Below, one piece after another: positions 13,194-23,553 of a stretch of DNA of 64,000 bases; the first letter of the stretch is position 1, and every line of letters starts with the position of its first letter. The notes beneath the pieces are model-generated. The model made no database searches. It had not been told where the DNA came from and worked only from the letters and a program-made list of their open reading frames with translations. The position numbers and the translations under genes were made by a program. Source of the stretch: Hippophae tibetana (lineage: Eukaryota > Streptophyta > Magnoliopsida > Rosales > Elaeagnaceae); NCBI GenBank assembly GCA_037013495.1, contig CM072810.1:22079343-22143342 (forward strand). The letters are read 5' to 3'.

Positions 13194-14784
13194 CAACTCC
13201 CAACCAGCTTCTTGCTAGTCTCTTAGCAAGAATGAGAAAAATAAGAAATTAAACTATTCTAAATCATTTCTTCTGTAGATTGACATAGTTGCACTTAGGG
13301 TATGTAACAAGTCTTTAAACTCTTAAATTACCCTAGTAGATGAATTTAAGTCTCGTGACGATGTTTAGGTATGGAACCCATAAACATCAAAAGTAAAACA
13401 AAAATAAACAAATAACATATAAACAAAATAAATTTAAAAACAAAGTAAAATGAATAAGAAAATAAAACATCTATTGCTTTAAAATTTATTTTAAGTTTAT
13501 AATAAAATCTATAGCATAAGTCATCTAAATATTCTAAACATTAATGATTTATTATAATAATTAGTTGAAAATTACTTTTTATATTCAAATAAAAAATATA
13601 TCAATATAAAATTTATCCAATCTTAGTGTAAGGAATTCTAATTCATTTCAACTCTAACCTCACAAGCCATACTCTCAATAAAATTGATCATATTGGTTCA
13701 AGCATTCATTCAAAGGTATATGCGAAAGAGTTTATATATAGAAATGAATTAATGGTTTGCATTTGTTTAAAAGAAGAAAAGGCACAAAAAATAGTGCATC
13801 ATATTGAACACATGAATGGAATCAAATGAAATTATTTATAAAGAAATCACATATTATTTACATACATCATTCAAATTCATAAAATAAAAAATATCAAGTA
13901 AGGTGCCTTTTAAGAGATAAAGAAACTCTAATGACTTCTTGGGAAATTATTTCCTATATTTTTTTCTTTTTTAAATAGCTAATTCTCACAACTTTGAAGG
14001 ATAATAGGTAATAGTATTTAGTTTATATTATTTATTTTTTCTCTCTTTGTTTATTTTTCTTTCATCTCTCTCTTTTATTTTTAAAGATATGCCTTCTTCT
14101 TTTTTAAGTTAAAAGACCCATGTATAGATTGTACATATATTGTAAGATAAATGAGTAACTAATTTGTAGCTTTTTACTTTTGGGTTTTAGGTAACCCTAT
14201 ATTTGTCTTTTTTTTTAGAAGTCATGCATCAATAAGAAGAAAGACATATATTTTTAATTTCTACTTAACTTATTTAATTTAAGCAATAAAAATAAATATA
14301 TGACATTTTATTAGATGTAAAAATCCTAATATTCAATGCAAAGACCTATAAAGATCATCTAACAATTAGAATTGATAAGAAGAGTGTTTTAAGAGTAAAA
14401 CAAATATTATCACTCAAAATGAAACGATAATGACTCAAAATATATTCTTACAAGGGTAGTCTCTACTATTTGATTCCTAAAGACCAATTGTGGATTCATC
14501 GTAATTTCAACATTTTACCATGAAATATTAATTATGAAAAAAAGTAACTAATTACACATTACTCCAAAAAATATTTTTGAAATTAATCTAACAATACAAA
14601 GACTTGAATCATATTCTCAAAGTCAACTTTTAGATTATAATAATTTTGTGAGAATTTTTTTAAAAATAAACCAAAATTTTTAATTCAAAAAATAATATGT
14701 AAACATAAGCAAGTGAACATGAAAAGTCCATTTTCATAATTAATTTCATGAATGTAAATTTTTCTACCCTTTGTTAAATCATCT
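13194..14784 (-). mobile_element. 3' internal region of the Athila-type element
   Basis: Non-coding. It begins next to the LTR with a purine-rich tract (minus strand GGTTGGGAGTTG) and a 7-bp-stem hairpin at 13211-13230. Lines 13260-13380 match 60040-60170, the same region of the copy on the right of the window, including the string around TTTAAGTCTCGTGA. It ends abruptly at about 14784, where a copia LTR fragment starts. Its 5' part and other LTR are missing. Confidence 0.75.
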
Positions 14785-15260
14785 AGTTAGGATTGTTCAC
14801 TATTGAATCTTCTCTAGGACACATATTTGTACTTGTGGAATTGTGCTAATCTTTTAGGTGTCAGCTATACGGGTTCGATTAACTCATGTAACTCGAGTTC
14901 ATCGAAACATTGGTTTGGATCCAAACACCTTTATTGTAGAGACTATGATGAAATCAACGACTTGTAAGTAGATTACTTGGGGGCATTACCTTAATAGGTA
15001 GCTTGATTCATAACCTTGTAATTGGATCTTATTTTTCATAGTGGATAATTAGGTGGTCTCATAGACTGGTCTTTTTTCTCTTAAGTCATTGGTATAACTT
15101 CTGTTATTTCCACCAAAAAATCTCATGTGTTATTTTTATATTTTCGTATTATTTTATTTATACTTGATTACATGCTTGACCATTCTGTAATAGTTTAATT
15201 TGACATTATTCATTATATTCATCTCCTTTAACTAATTAGATTTGTAATTAAATAAGTTAC
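14785..15260 (+). mobile_element. SIRE-like copia LTR fragment
   Basis: It aligns by eye with 31340-31816, the 3' half of the copia LTR upstream of a primer site. Shared landmarks include CTAGTTAGGATT, AACCTTGTAA and TCTTAAGTCATTGGT, in the same order and spacing. No primer site follows here, so only a truncated LTR piece is present. Confidence 0.75.
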
Positions 15261-15890
15261 AATACAAAATTAAGGTATATGCTATATTCTTTTCAACAAT
15301 AGCATATAAGAATGCAACAATATGATCAAACTATTTTGAAGTAACAAGTTCTAGGTAAGGGAGAGTTATTGACTTTTTAGAAATTCTTTCTAGGTTTTGA
15401 ATTGTGGTGGCCTTTAAGTCCGTAAATATATAATTAAATTTCTTTAGATAGATGAAGTTTATTCTTTTCAAATGACTAGTTGTTTTATAGTTAAATTACA
15501 AAAGCTTGGTTTTATCTGGGTAAATTTTTTAACTCCAATTTCCACCCAATTAAAAGAACCGAAGAAAATTAATGTGTAATAACACGATATACATGAGCGT
15601 GCAAAATTTTTATAGTGTGTTAATCAAATCTCACACTGACTTGTAAAGATTACAAGTCTACGTGGAATTTCACGATTCAATATTTAAATTATGTAGAAGT
15701 AAAGATTGAGAAAAAATAAATAAAAAATAGTACATAAATAATGACCACAATATATTTTAAAATAAACCTAATTCAAATTACTTCTTAAATAATGATATAA
15801 GCCTAACCCAAAATTTTAAGCGACTTCGATAGTTTCACATAGTTTTGTAGAATTAATGGTACAAATATTTGGATTTTCAATTGCAAAATA
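15261..15890. other. 3' flank of the CCD pseudogene, no feature seen
   Basis: AT-rich DNA between the copia LTR fragment and the last CCD exon. It would hold the old 3' untranslated region. No polyadenylation signal or second gene could be picked out. It carries one copy of the 32-bp direct repeat described separately (15296-15327). Confidence 0.4.
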
Positions 15891-16000
15891 TTATACATGA
15901 GACAAGATAGGCACGAAAGCTCCATGAAATCCATGTGAAACCCTACACGGCAACGTAATTTTCACAATTGGTTCACTTGAAAATTTCTTTGTGTAAATAA
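15891..16000 (-). pseudogene. CCD pseudogene, last exon
   Basis: It encodes KKFSSEPIVKITLPCRV and then SHGFHGAFVP, with a stop codon at 15891-15893. GFHG is the conserved region of the fourth iron-ligand histidine at the C-terminus of CCDs. The 5' edge near 16000 is unclear: a TTTAAG acceptor is possible but leaves the wrong phase with the preceding exon. The first 20 bases of this region (15982-16001) recur exactly at 16043-16062 in the intron. Confidence 0.88.
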
Positions 16001-16090
16001 CTTAAATATGCAATAAAACAAAGAAAAGTGAATAACAATAGCAATTTCTTTGTGTAAATAACATATGTTTCTTTAAGAGTTATAAGAAAC

Positions 16091-17050
16091 AATTAAACAA
16101 CAGTTTGGATATTTTAATGCTACCCTTATTAAACAAAAGGTACATCTTTGAATCCATATTATCAAACATGTACACTAATAGTCTCCCATTTAACAAAATG
16201 TGTCCACTATTGAAAAAAAAAACCTAATTTATAGATGGGTAATTTTATCTTTATTAAAATATTTATTATTTTATTTATTTTCTCATATTTTTTATTCATT
16301 TCAATACGGAAATATCTCATATCATCTTAATAATTACGCATCTTTTTCATATTTTTTTATTCATTTATTAGCAAATCAATTTTTATTGTTTGTTATAAAA
16401 CAATCCAAAGCTTTATTTTTTCATCGAATCCGTATTTAGGCCACCACCAACTTATTTGTAGTATATATATATATCCTTGACTATCACTATCACAAACTCA
16501 TTCCCTTTGATCCCACTGAACACTTCATCCTTTTTCAACCAACTTATATTCGATCAAACCTAATGTAAAAATAACTTTGATCAAATACAAAGTAATTGAA
16601 AATGAATAAAATGATTAAGAAGATTGTAGGGAATGAGTTAATGGTAGTCACCATCATTGACATAAATTATGCTTCAAACAAGTCGTTTTTCCTAAAAGTT
16701 GCTTTTTTGGATTGTTTTGTAGCAAACAATAAACTATGGTTAGTTGGCAAAAGAGTATGATAGTATTAGGAGTAGGATAAAGACTATGAAAGAAGTAGAC
16801 ATGGATGATAGGGTGGATATCATTTTTTCTTAATGAAATGAACAAAAAAAATACAAAAAATACATAAATTAATAAATATTTTAATAAACTCAAATTGTCC
16901 TTTTATGAATTAGGTTTTCTTTCCAAAATCAAACCATGTACCATTTATTAAACAGGGGATTACTATTATACTAGTTTAATAATACGAGTCTATAGAATGA
17001 TATATCTTTTGTTTAATAAAGATACTTCTAAAATACTAAACATGTTAAAT
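16091..17050. mobile_element. Long terminal-inverted-repeat (foldback/MULE-like) element
   Basis: The left arm (about 16091-16440) and the reverse complement of the right arm (about 16650-17050) align over some 350 bp, at roughly three quarters identity by eye. Shared landmarks include TTATTAAACAAAAG near the tips, AACCTAATT, TTATTAAAATATTTATTA and AAACAATCCAAA near the inner ends. The loop of about 210 bp has no coding sequence. There is no transposase, so it is non-autonomous. It sits in the last intron of the CCD pseudogene, between exons at 15891-16000 and 17126-17287. Tips and target duplication are not certain; Mutator-like is the best guess from the arm length. Confidence 0.65.
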
Positions 17051-17125
17051 AACAATCATTAAAATTGGAGGGGACAATAGCATATAAGAATTCAACAATA
17101 TGATCCAATTCTAAATCCACCTTAC

Positions 17126-17287
17126 TTGAGGTATATTAGTATTTTCATTGTGAAGAAAAGTAATAATCCAACCATCATCCTCTTCAACGTCACCGTTTTT
17201 GGAGACAAAAGAAGCTCCAGTGCAAAAATTGTTCTTCCCAAACATATTGTATTCTACTTTTATTGCCTCTTCAAGAGTTTTATTGTT
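17126..17287 (-). pseudogene. CCD pseudogene, penultimate exon
   Basis: All 54 codons are open. It reads KVEYNMFGKNNFCTGASF and EEDDGWIITFLHNENTN, the conserved run just before the C-terminal exon of CCDs. Acceptor CTAACAG precedes 17287, and donor GTAAGG follows 17126 after a CAA codon. This is the best-preserved exon. Confidence 0.9.
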
Positions 17288-17392
17288 CTGTTAGATAGAA
17301 TGTCAAGTACAAAATGATTATGGATCCACACATGCATTCATCAAAGTAAATAACAAATGAATACAGGAACTTTTGGAGGACTACTGTTTAAC

Positions 17393-17456
17393 GAGTTAAG
17401 TCTTGTTCCATGTTCTTAAAAGTGTAGCTTAGCTAGACCACAAAACTTAGGTAAAC
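17393..17456 (-). pseudogene. CCD pseudogene, short exon with stop
   Basis: After acceptor ATACAG it reads LPKFCGLAKLHF, matching the conserved MPKYGGLAKLYF region of CCDs. An in-frame TAA lies at 17416-17418, where the family usually has Glu after the Phe. The donor at 17391-17392 is a guess and does not keep phase with the next exon. Confidence 0.8.
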
Positions 17457-18112
17457 CTGTATTAAAACAAAGAAGAAGAAAAAACCCTCTTTTGAGATCT
17501 GATTCATTTCTAACCCTCAGGTCTCAAATATTTGTTTATATTTATGCAACTTTATGAAGAACACATGTTCATGTCAGGAAAAAACTTTGGATAAATGTTT
17601 TTCAAAAGCTGATTTAGTAATGAGTTTTGTTTTCGAGTATTGTTTTCTTACATTTGAAATTAATTTTCTATTTTCGAATTCATTTATTAAATAAAACAAA
17701 AACCCTTTTGGTAACAACTTTTCGTTCGATTTTTGTAAAGAAAAGAAAACACACACATATAGTTTGTTTGGTAAAACTAATATGTTGTGTGTTCTGTTTT
17801 TAGTTTTTCTTTTTCTCAATTTTTTATATAATATTAATTTCGTTTTTAACTATGAGATCGATATAAAATTTTACTGTAAAAGTTTTGAAATTTAGAAAAT
17901 GAAAGTATGATATGAATGTTTTTTTTTTCTAAGAGCCAAAATTATAACAAATTATAAAATTCATTTCTAATTAAAATGAAGATTAAAAGCATAACTAATT
18001 ATCAAATAATGAGGAAATCAAAAACTTTTATTTGAACAAGGAAAATAATAAAAGAAGTAACACCTTACAAAATGAAACATGACATAAATAATAACACTAA
18101 CTCGTATAAACC
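17457..18112 (-). other. CCD intron, no exon recognised
   Basis: AT-rich. The exon(s) expected here (region like VVVRGCR through TGTEFSMDFP of CCDs) were not found on either side of the solo LTR. The 81-residue open frame at 17574-17819 is Lys/Asn/Ser-rich with no recognisable domain and is probably fortuitous. Confidence 0.5.
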
Positions 18113-19482
18113 TGATGAGCGAAAACCGACATCGTCGATTCTTGCCAATACTTTGGTTTTAATATTTATAAAACTCTCGCAAGTGCACGAATCATTTCGA
18201 AGAAAATGATAAGTATACTCCCAAGGTCGATCTAAGGAAGGAATGTGTGTGGTTTTTAATTTATTATTCAAACTTTTAAAAACGAAATTAAATCCTAAAC
18301 ATCCTGTCACGATATTTTGGGGTTTTGTGTTTTTAATCTACTTACATAAAAATAAACATAGATTCAATAAACATTTATGCAAATTTTATCATTTATAATG
18401 GCGGAGTATTTATGGATATAATAACTAAGTTAATTATGCTTGCTCATATTATCTAGGTTATTAAAGATATGAATTGATATTTATTGATTCTCCCTTTTTT
18501 GTATGAATACCACCTTTGGTGGGGTTAGATATTCTTTGTTAACTAAACAAATCAATTAACACCTATGGGTGGGGTTGATAACTAATTTGCCTCATTAAAT
18601 TAATTCCTTTTTCTAAGAGATTGAAAATGAACCATTTAAATGCCACCTTTGGTGGGGTTAGACAGTTTAAACTTTATTCAAGGTGTCCAAATTAAACCTA
18701 AGAATTTAGTTATCCGAGTACTAACTTTCAAGTTTTAAAACCACTACTGAAAACATGTCGTCAATACATTTTCAGATAATAATTCTTATAAAAACTTTTG
18801 AAATAGAGCTTCACTCTAACTACCGGGCGATTGTACCATCAAATAAAAGAGCACTACTCTAAATCAGACCGGATAACTAAACCTTAAAATCTAATTTTCA
18901 GGTTTAAGTTTGTAATGAAAAATAATATATTTCTCTCTAACATTCTTAATATAAAATCACGAATAAAAATAAAATCAATTCATTTTAGAGATTTTTACCT
19001 ATTTAATATTTCGCAAGCATAACAACGTCATTATTACATCATGTTTACTAAACAGCCAGCACAGTTAAATTTAACCACAGACAAATTAAATATAACATGT
19101 AAGAATAAAGCATAAAAATAACTGTAAAGAAAATAAAATCCTTACAGAACTTCGACGCTATTCCCGTTGCTGGAAAAACTCCAAGCGGAATTTGCACTCC
19201 CATTTATTGAATCAAAGAGCTAAAATATTACAAAAACATAACTAGTTCTTCCCAAAAAAAGGGAAGAACTCTACAACTAAGAGAAATTAACTAAGAAAAG
19301 CTAAAAACTAAGAAAAACTAAAGAATCCTAAAAATCTAAGAAAAGAGAGAAAATAATGTATTTGGAGATGTTTTTAGGTGTGTTTTGAAGTGAAGGGAAG
19401 GGGGGTATTTATAGGTGAGGATGGAGAGAAAAAGTAGAGAAAAAAATGTTAAAAAAATGTAAAAACGCGGATTATTGATTGC

Positions 19483-19511
19483 TGACGTCATTTGATGACG
19501 TCAGCATGACG
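19483..19511 (-). promoter_or_regulatory. Tandem TGACGTCA (as-1/bZIP-like) sites in LTR U3
   Basis: Two perfect TGACGTCA palindromes at 19483-19490 and 19496-19503, 13 bp apart, with another TGACG at 19507-19511. They lie about 70-100 bp upstream of the LTR TATA box (19406-19413, minus strand). Paired TGACG motifs are the binding arrangement of plant TGA-class bZIP factors. Other copies keep one perfect site (59459-59466) or decayed forms (about 27069-27085). Confidence 0.6.
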
Positions 19512-19518
19512 GGGGGCG

Positions 19519-19614
19519 GCTGCACAGTACCGGGTATGAACAGTACTGCGGCTGCACAGTACCGGGGATGAACAGTGCCGAGTCTGCACAGTACCGCGGA
19601 TGAACAGTGCCGCG
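19519..19614 (-). repeat. Three tandem 32-bp GC-rich repeats in LTR U3
   Basis: Units 19519-19550, 19551-19582 and 19583-19614, each built on CTGCACAGTACCG and GATGAACAGT with few differences. They lie within the GC-rich block upstream of the LTR promoter and are not found in the other LTR copies in this window. Confidence 0.9.
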
Positions 19615-20022
19615 CGCTGCTGCTTGGGGCGGAGCTGGGCGCTGGGGCGCGGCGGCCGGGCGGCGGCGGCGGCGCGATTTTCGTCTTTTTGACATTTTTG
19701 ACTTTTTCGACCCATTTTGTCCAATTTTTCCATGTTTGTTGACCTTTTCCCACTTATTTATTAATATATTTGTGATGTATTGCTTCAAGTATTCCTGTTT
19801 GAGTCTTTAAATTGCGTTTTTAAGCCAAAATACCTGAAAAACAATAAAAATACCCGTGATTCCGAAAAAGACAAATTTATATAAATATATGATAAAACAT
19901 ATAAATATATGTATTTTTAATCAATTAATGTGCATAAAATCATGGTTATTTTAGTGCTTTTTGAGCACTCATCAAAACCCAAAAAAAGTAAAACAACAAT
20001 TTTTACACTACTGCTAAGTTAC

Positions 20023-20161
20023 CTCATCTCCATCTTCATAACAATTGATAGTGTGAAATGTGCAATTTGGTTCAACTTGAAACCAGTGCATTGAATTTGC
20101 ATTACCAAATCGAGGCATACCTTCGGTCCTTACAAAGTCCTCACCATTGTACTTTATTAAC
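20023..20161 (-). pseudogene. CCD pseudogene, exon next to the chromovirus
   Basis: Acceptor ATGTAG before 20161, donor GTAAC after 20023. It reads LIKYNGEDFVR, then MPRFGNANSMHWFQVEPNC and TFHTINCYEDGDE with no stop. This is the CCD segment usually like LIKYEKEEYARIGVMPRYGDA. Its phase matches the exon at 29332-29394, 9.2 kb away, so the two are neighbours separated by one intron that took the chromovirus. The chromovirus target duplication begins only 54 bp upstream of this exon. Confidence 0.92.
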
Positions 20162-20219
20162 CTACATGTCACCAACTTACCATTTGTTACAAAACCATGA
20201 TAAGGACAACACAGGTATA

Positions 20220-20765
20220 TGATAGGTCCCAAGCATAGAAGATCAATGGAGTTAGAAAAGGGTTGTTTTGTTTGTAAATTCATTACCTTTTCCCTTGATC
20301 TCCTTCTGCTTAAAATGGAGTAGAGATTGCTTACAAAATGGTCATGCAACAACTCGATGGCTGTTCATGACACTTGTCTTTTGCATGTGTGGCATTTAGG
20401 GCATGGATAGTCATATAGTTACATAATATTGCTACACTTGTCTTTATATACATAATATTATGGCACTTGTCACAACAAATGGCCAAAAAGGATACAAAAA
20501 TCCGTCGGTAATTATTTAACAAAATACATGCAATATCTCAGTGGTAGCGTGTGCGTAGTATACAACCAAAAATAGCACGCAATGGTGGAGTATCTATGCA
20601 TGCAGTGACACCCTTCATATGCGCAGTGGCCTAGTAGTTCTGTGCGCAGTGACATCCTTCTTACGTGCATTAACTAAGAGAGATGCTTTGTGTTATGCCA
20701 AAAGATGTATGCATGTTTATGCATACTTGGGATTCCTCTTGGGAGTTCTTGATGAACGTCTAACA
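20220..20765 (-). mobile_element. Chromovirus 3' LTR
   Basis: 546 bp, starting TGTTAGACG at 20765 and ending CCTATCA at 20220, flanked on the left by GTATA. The preceding AGAAGAGGGAAA is the polypurine tract. The pol frame appears to run into the LTR (EGNVRRSSRTPKRNPKY), a read-through seen in some chromoviruses. Positions 20510-20765 match 28675-28933. Confidence 0.88.
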
Positions 20766-21794
20766 TTTCCCTCTTCTATGGCATGAACCTTGTCCTCAAG
20801 TTTCAAGAACATTTCCTTGATTTGTTGATAATCTTCCCACGAAGCTTCTTCTTGAGGAAATGTGTTCCATTTTATGAGGCTTTCTTCCATAAGCGTGGAT
20901 CCTCTTTTTACCCATCATGAGTCTAAGATTGCTTCTAGTTCATTGATGAGTTCCCTTCGTTCGATACTGGTGGTAATTATGGACTTGAAACTTGACCTTC
21001 TCCTATGCATTTTTTAAGCATGGACATATGGAAAATTCGATGTATTCAAGAATTTGAGGGTAATTTCAGTTTGTAAGCAACCTGACCAATTCGTTCCTCG
21101 ACTTCATAGAGTCCATAATAACTACTAGCAAGTTTCTGATAGGGTATTTTAAATATTAAATGTTAATGGTAGGGGTGTAGTTTAAGAAAGACAAGATCAC
21201 TAATACTGAATTCAATTTCCCTCCTTCTTGTGTCTGCTTGTTGTTTCATTCTATTGTTAGCAGCAAACAAATTCTCTTTAAATTGCTTAAGGATTATATC
21301 CCTGATTTTTAATTATTGATCTATATCATTAATAGGACAAGTATTTTTGTTATAGCATGGAATGATAGAAGGGAGACGTCCATAGAGAGCCTCAAAGGGT
21401 GTCATTTTGATGGAAGCATAATAGGCAATATTATACCATAATTCAGCCCATGGAAGAAAAGAAAACCATTTACAAGGTTGTTGATGTACGAAGCAACGAA
21501 GGTACACTTCTACAAATCTATTTACTACTTCTGATTGGCCATCTATTTGAGGATGATATGTTGAGCTCATTTATAGTTTAATTCCATAAAGTTTGAAGAA
21601 CTCTTACCAAAAATGGTTGATAAATATTGGGTCACGATCATTGATAGTGGCATGCCATGAAGTTTCACCATTTTTTGCAATAAATGTTTTAGCAATCATC
21701 TTAGCTGTGTATGGGTGCGATAATGCTATGAAATTAGAGGATTTACTAAGCTGGTCCACGAAAACTAAGATATTAGTCTTTCCTTGGGAGGAAG
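20766..21794 (-). mobile_element. Chromovirus integrase C-terminal half and chromodomain relic
   Basis: 21570-21313 contains STYHPQIDGQSEVVNRFVE and PFEALYGRLP, typical of the Ty3/gypsy integrase core. Near 20880-20780 the stretch LIKWNTFPQEEASWEDY and LEDKV recalls a chromodomain followed by the pol end. The relic has several breaks. Confidence 0.88.
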
Positions 21795-23529
21795 TGATGA
21801 GTGCTAAAAAAAACTAAAATTACCATGATTATATGTACATTAATTGATCAAAAATATATATATTTATATGATTTTATCATATATTTATATAAATCTGTCT
21901 TTTCGGAATCACTGATATTTTTATTGTTTTTCAGGTATTTTGGCTTAAAAACTTAACTTAAAGACTCAAAGAGGAATACTATAGGCAATACATCACAAAT
22001 ATATTCATAAATAAGTGAGAAAAAGTCAACAAATATGGAAAAATTGGACAAAATGGGTCAAAAAAGGTCAAAAATGTCAAAAAGGAGGAAATCGCGCAAA
22101 CAGCCCCCCTGCCACGAGTGCGCCAGCTCTCTCGTCCGCACGTGCCGCTGCCCATCTATGCCTCAATCTGCGCGCACCACCTACTACACGTTTCCTCCAT
22201 TTTTAATCATTTTTTCACCCACTTTTTATTCCTTTCCTTGTCTATAAATACCCACATTCTCTTCATAACTAAAACCACCTCAAAACACATCTTCTTTTCC
22301 TTTTCTTTCTCTCATTTCTACATTTTTAATTTTTTTTTAGTTTTTAGCTTTTCTTAGTTAGTTTCTCTTAGTTTTAGAGTTCTTCTCTTTTTGAGAAGAA
22401 CTAGTTATGTTTTTTGTAATTTATTTGCTTTTCGATTCAATAAATGGGAGTCCAAATTCCGTTTGAAGGTTTTCCAACAACGAGAATAGCAACAAAGTAC
22501 TGTAAGGATTTTATTTTCTTTACAGTTATTTTTTATGCTTTATTCTTACATGTTATATTTCATTTGTTTGTGATTAAAATTAATTTTGCTAGATGTTTGT
22601 AAACATAATATAATAATAACATTGTTATGCTTGCGAAATATTAAATAGGTAAAAATATTTAAAATGAATTGATTTTATTTTAATTCAAGATTTTATATTA
22701 AGACTGTTAGAGAGAAATATATTATTTTTCATTATAAACTTAAATTTGAAAATTAGATTTTAAGGTTTAGTTATCCGGTCTGATTTAGAGTAGTTCTCTT
22801 TTATTTGTTGGTACAATCGCCCGGTAATTAGAGTGAAGCTCTATTTCAAAAGTTTTTATAAGAATTATTATGTGCAAATGTATTAACAACATGTTTTCAG
22901 TAGTGGTTTTAAAACTTGAAAGTTAGTACTTGGATAATTAAATTCTTAGGTTTAATTTGGATACCTTGAATAAAGTTTAAATTGTCTAACCCCACCAAAG
23001 GTGGCATTTAAATAGTTCATTTTCAATCTCTTAAAAACAATTTAATTAACCAAATTAGTTATCAACCTCACACATAGGTGTTAATTGATTTGTTTAGTTA
23101 ACAAAGAATATCTAACCCCACCAAAGGTGGTATTCATATAAAAGAGAGAGAATCAATAAATATCAATTTATATCTTTAATAACCTAAATAGTATGAACAA
23201 GCATAATTAACTTAGTTATTATATCGATAAATACTCTACTATTATAAATGATAAAATTTGCATAAATCTTTATTGAATCTTTATCTATGTTTATTTTTAT
23301 GTGAGTAGATTAAAAACATAAACCCCAAAATATCGTGACAGGATGTTTAGGATTTAATTTCGTTTTTAAAAGTTTGAATAATAAATTAAAAACCACATAT
23401 ATTTCTTCATTAGATTGACCATGAGAGTATACTTATCATTTTCTATTAAATGATTCGTGCACTTGCGAGAGTTTTAGAAATATAAAACCAAAGTATTGGC
23501 AAGATCGACGATGCCGGTTCTACTCATCA
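21795..23529 (+). mobile_element. 5' LTR of the LARD-like element
   Basis: 1735 bp, TGATGAG to CTCATCA. TATAAATA lies at 22243-22250, about 450 bp from the LTR start, preceded by a GC-rich block (22090-22185). Paired hairpins CCACCAAAGGTGG lie at 22992-23004 and 23118-23130. It aligns along its length with the other copies of the family. Confidence 0.92.
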
Positions 23530-23535
23530 AGTTTT

Positions 23536-23553
23536 TGGCATCGTTTTTAGGGA
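23536..23553 (+). other. Primer binding site, tRNA-Asp type (decayed)
   Basis: Seven bases after the LTR lies TGGCATCGTTTTTAGGGA, a decayed form of TGGCGCCGTTGCCGGGG, the tRNA-Asp primer site of Athila/Tat elements. The copy at 62803 (TGGCATCGTTGTTGGGGG) is closer to the expected sequence. Confidence 0.75.

Larger units (their letters stand above)
15296..17105 (+). repeat. Pair of 32-bp direct repeats
   Basis: 15296-15327 and 17074-17105 agree at 31 of 32 positions (both begin ACAATAGCATATAAGAA). The right copy sits in the last CCD intron, just outside the long-inverted-repeat element; the left copy lies beyond the last exon. They bracket about 1.75 kb. The repeat is too long for a usual transposon target duplication and may record a local duplication. 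Confidence 0.8.
18113..19974 (-). mobile_element. Solo LTR of the LARD-like Athila family
   Basis: 1862 bp, with termini TGATGAG and CTCATCA forming a short inverted repeat. It is flanked by a perfect 5-bp target duplication, AAACC at 18108-18112 and 19975-19979. No internal sequence is attached on either side, so this is a solo LTR made by LTR-LTR recombination. On the minus strand a TATA box (TATAAATA) lies at 19406-19413. Upstream of it are TGACGTCA sites and a GC-rich block with 32-bp repeats. Downstream lies an approximately 1.3-kb R/U5 region with two CCACCAAAGGTGG hairpins. It interrupts the CCD intron left of the exon at 20023-20161. Confidence 0.95.

Noticed and set aside
17574-17819. 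An 81-residue minus-strand open frame in a CCD intron as the missing CCD exon
   Set aside because: It is Lys/Ser/Asn-rich, and none of the expected CCD motifs (such as VRGCR or TEFSMDFP) is present.
20014-20352. A 112-residue minus-strand open frame as one protein
   Set aside because: Its C-terminal part is a CCD exon, but its first part is chromovirus LTR and intron; the target duplication and splice acceptor lie inside it.
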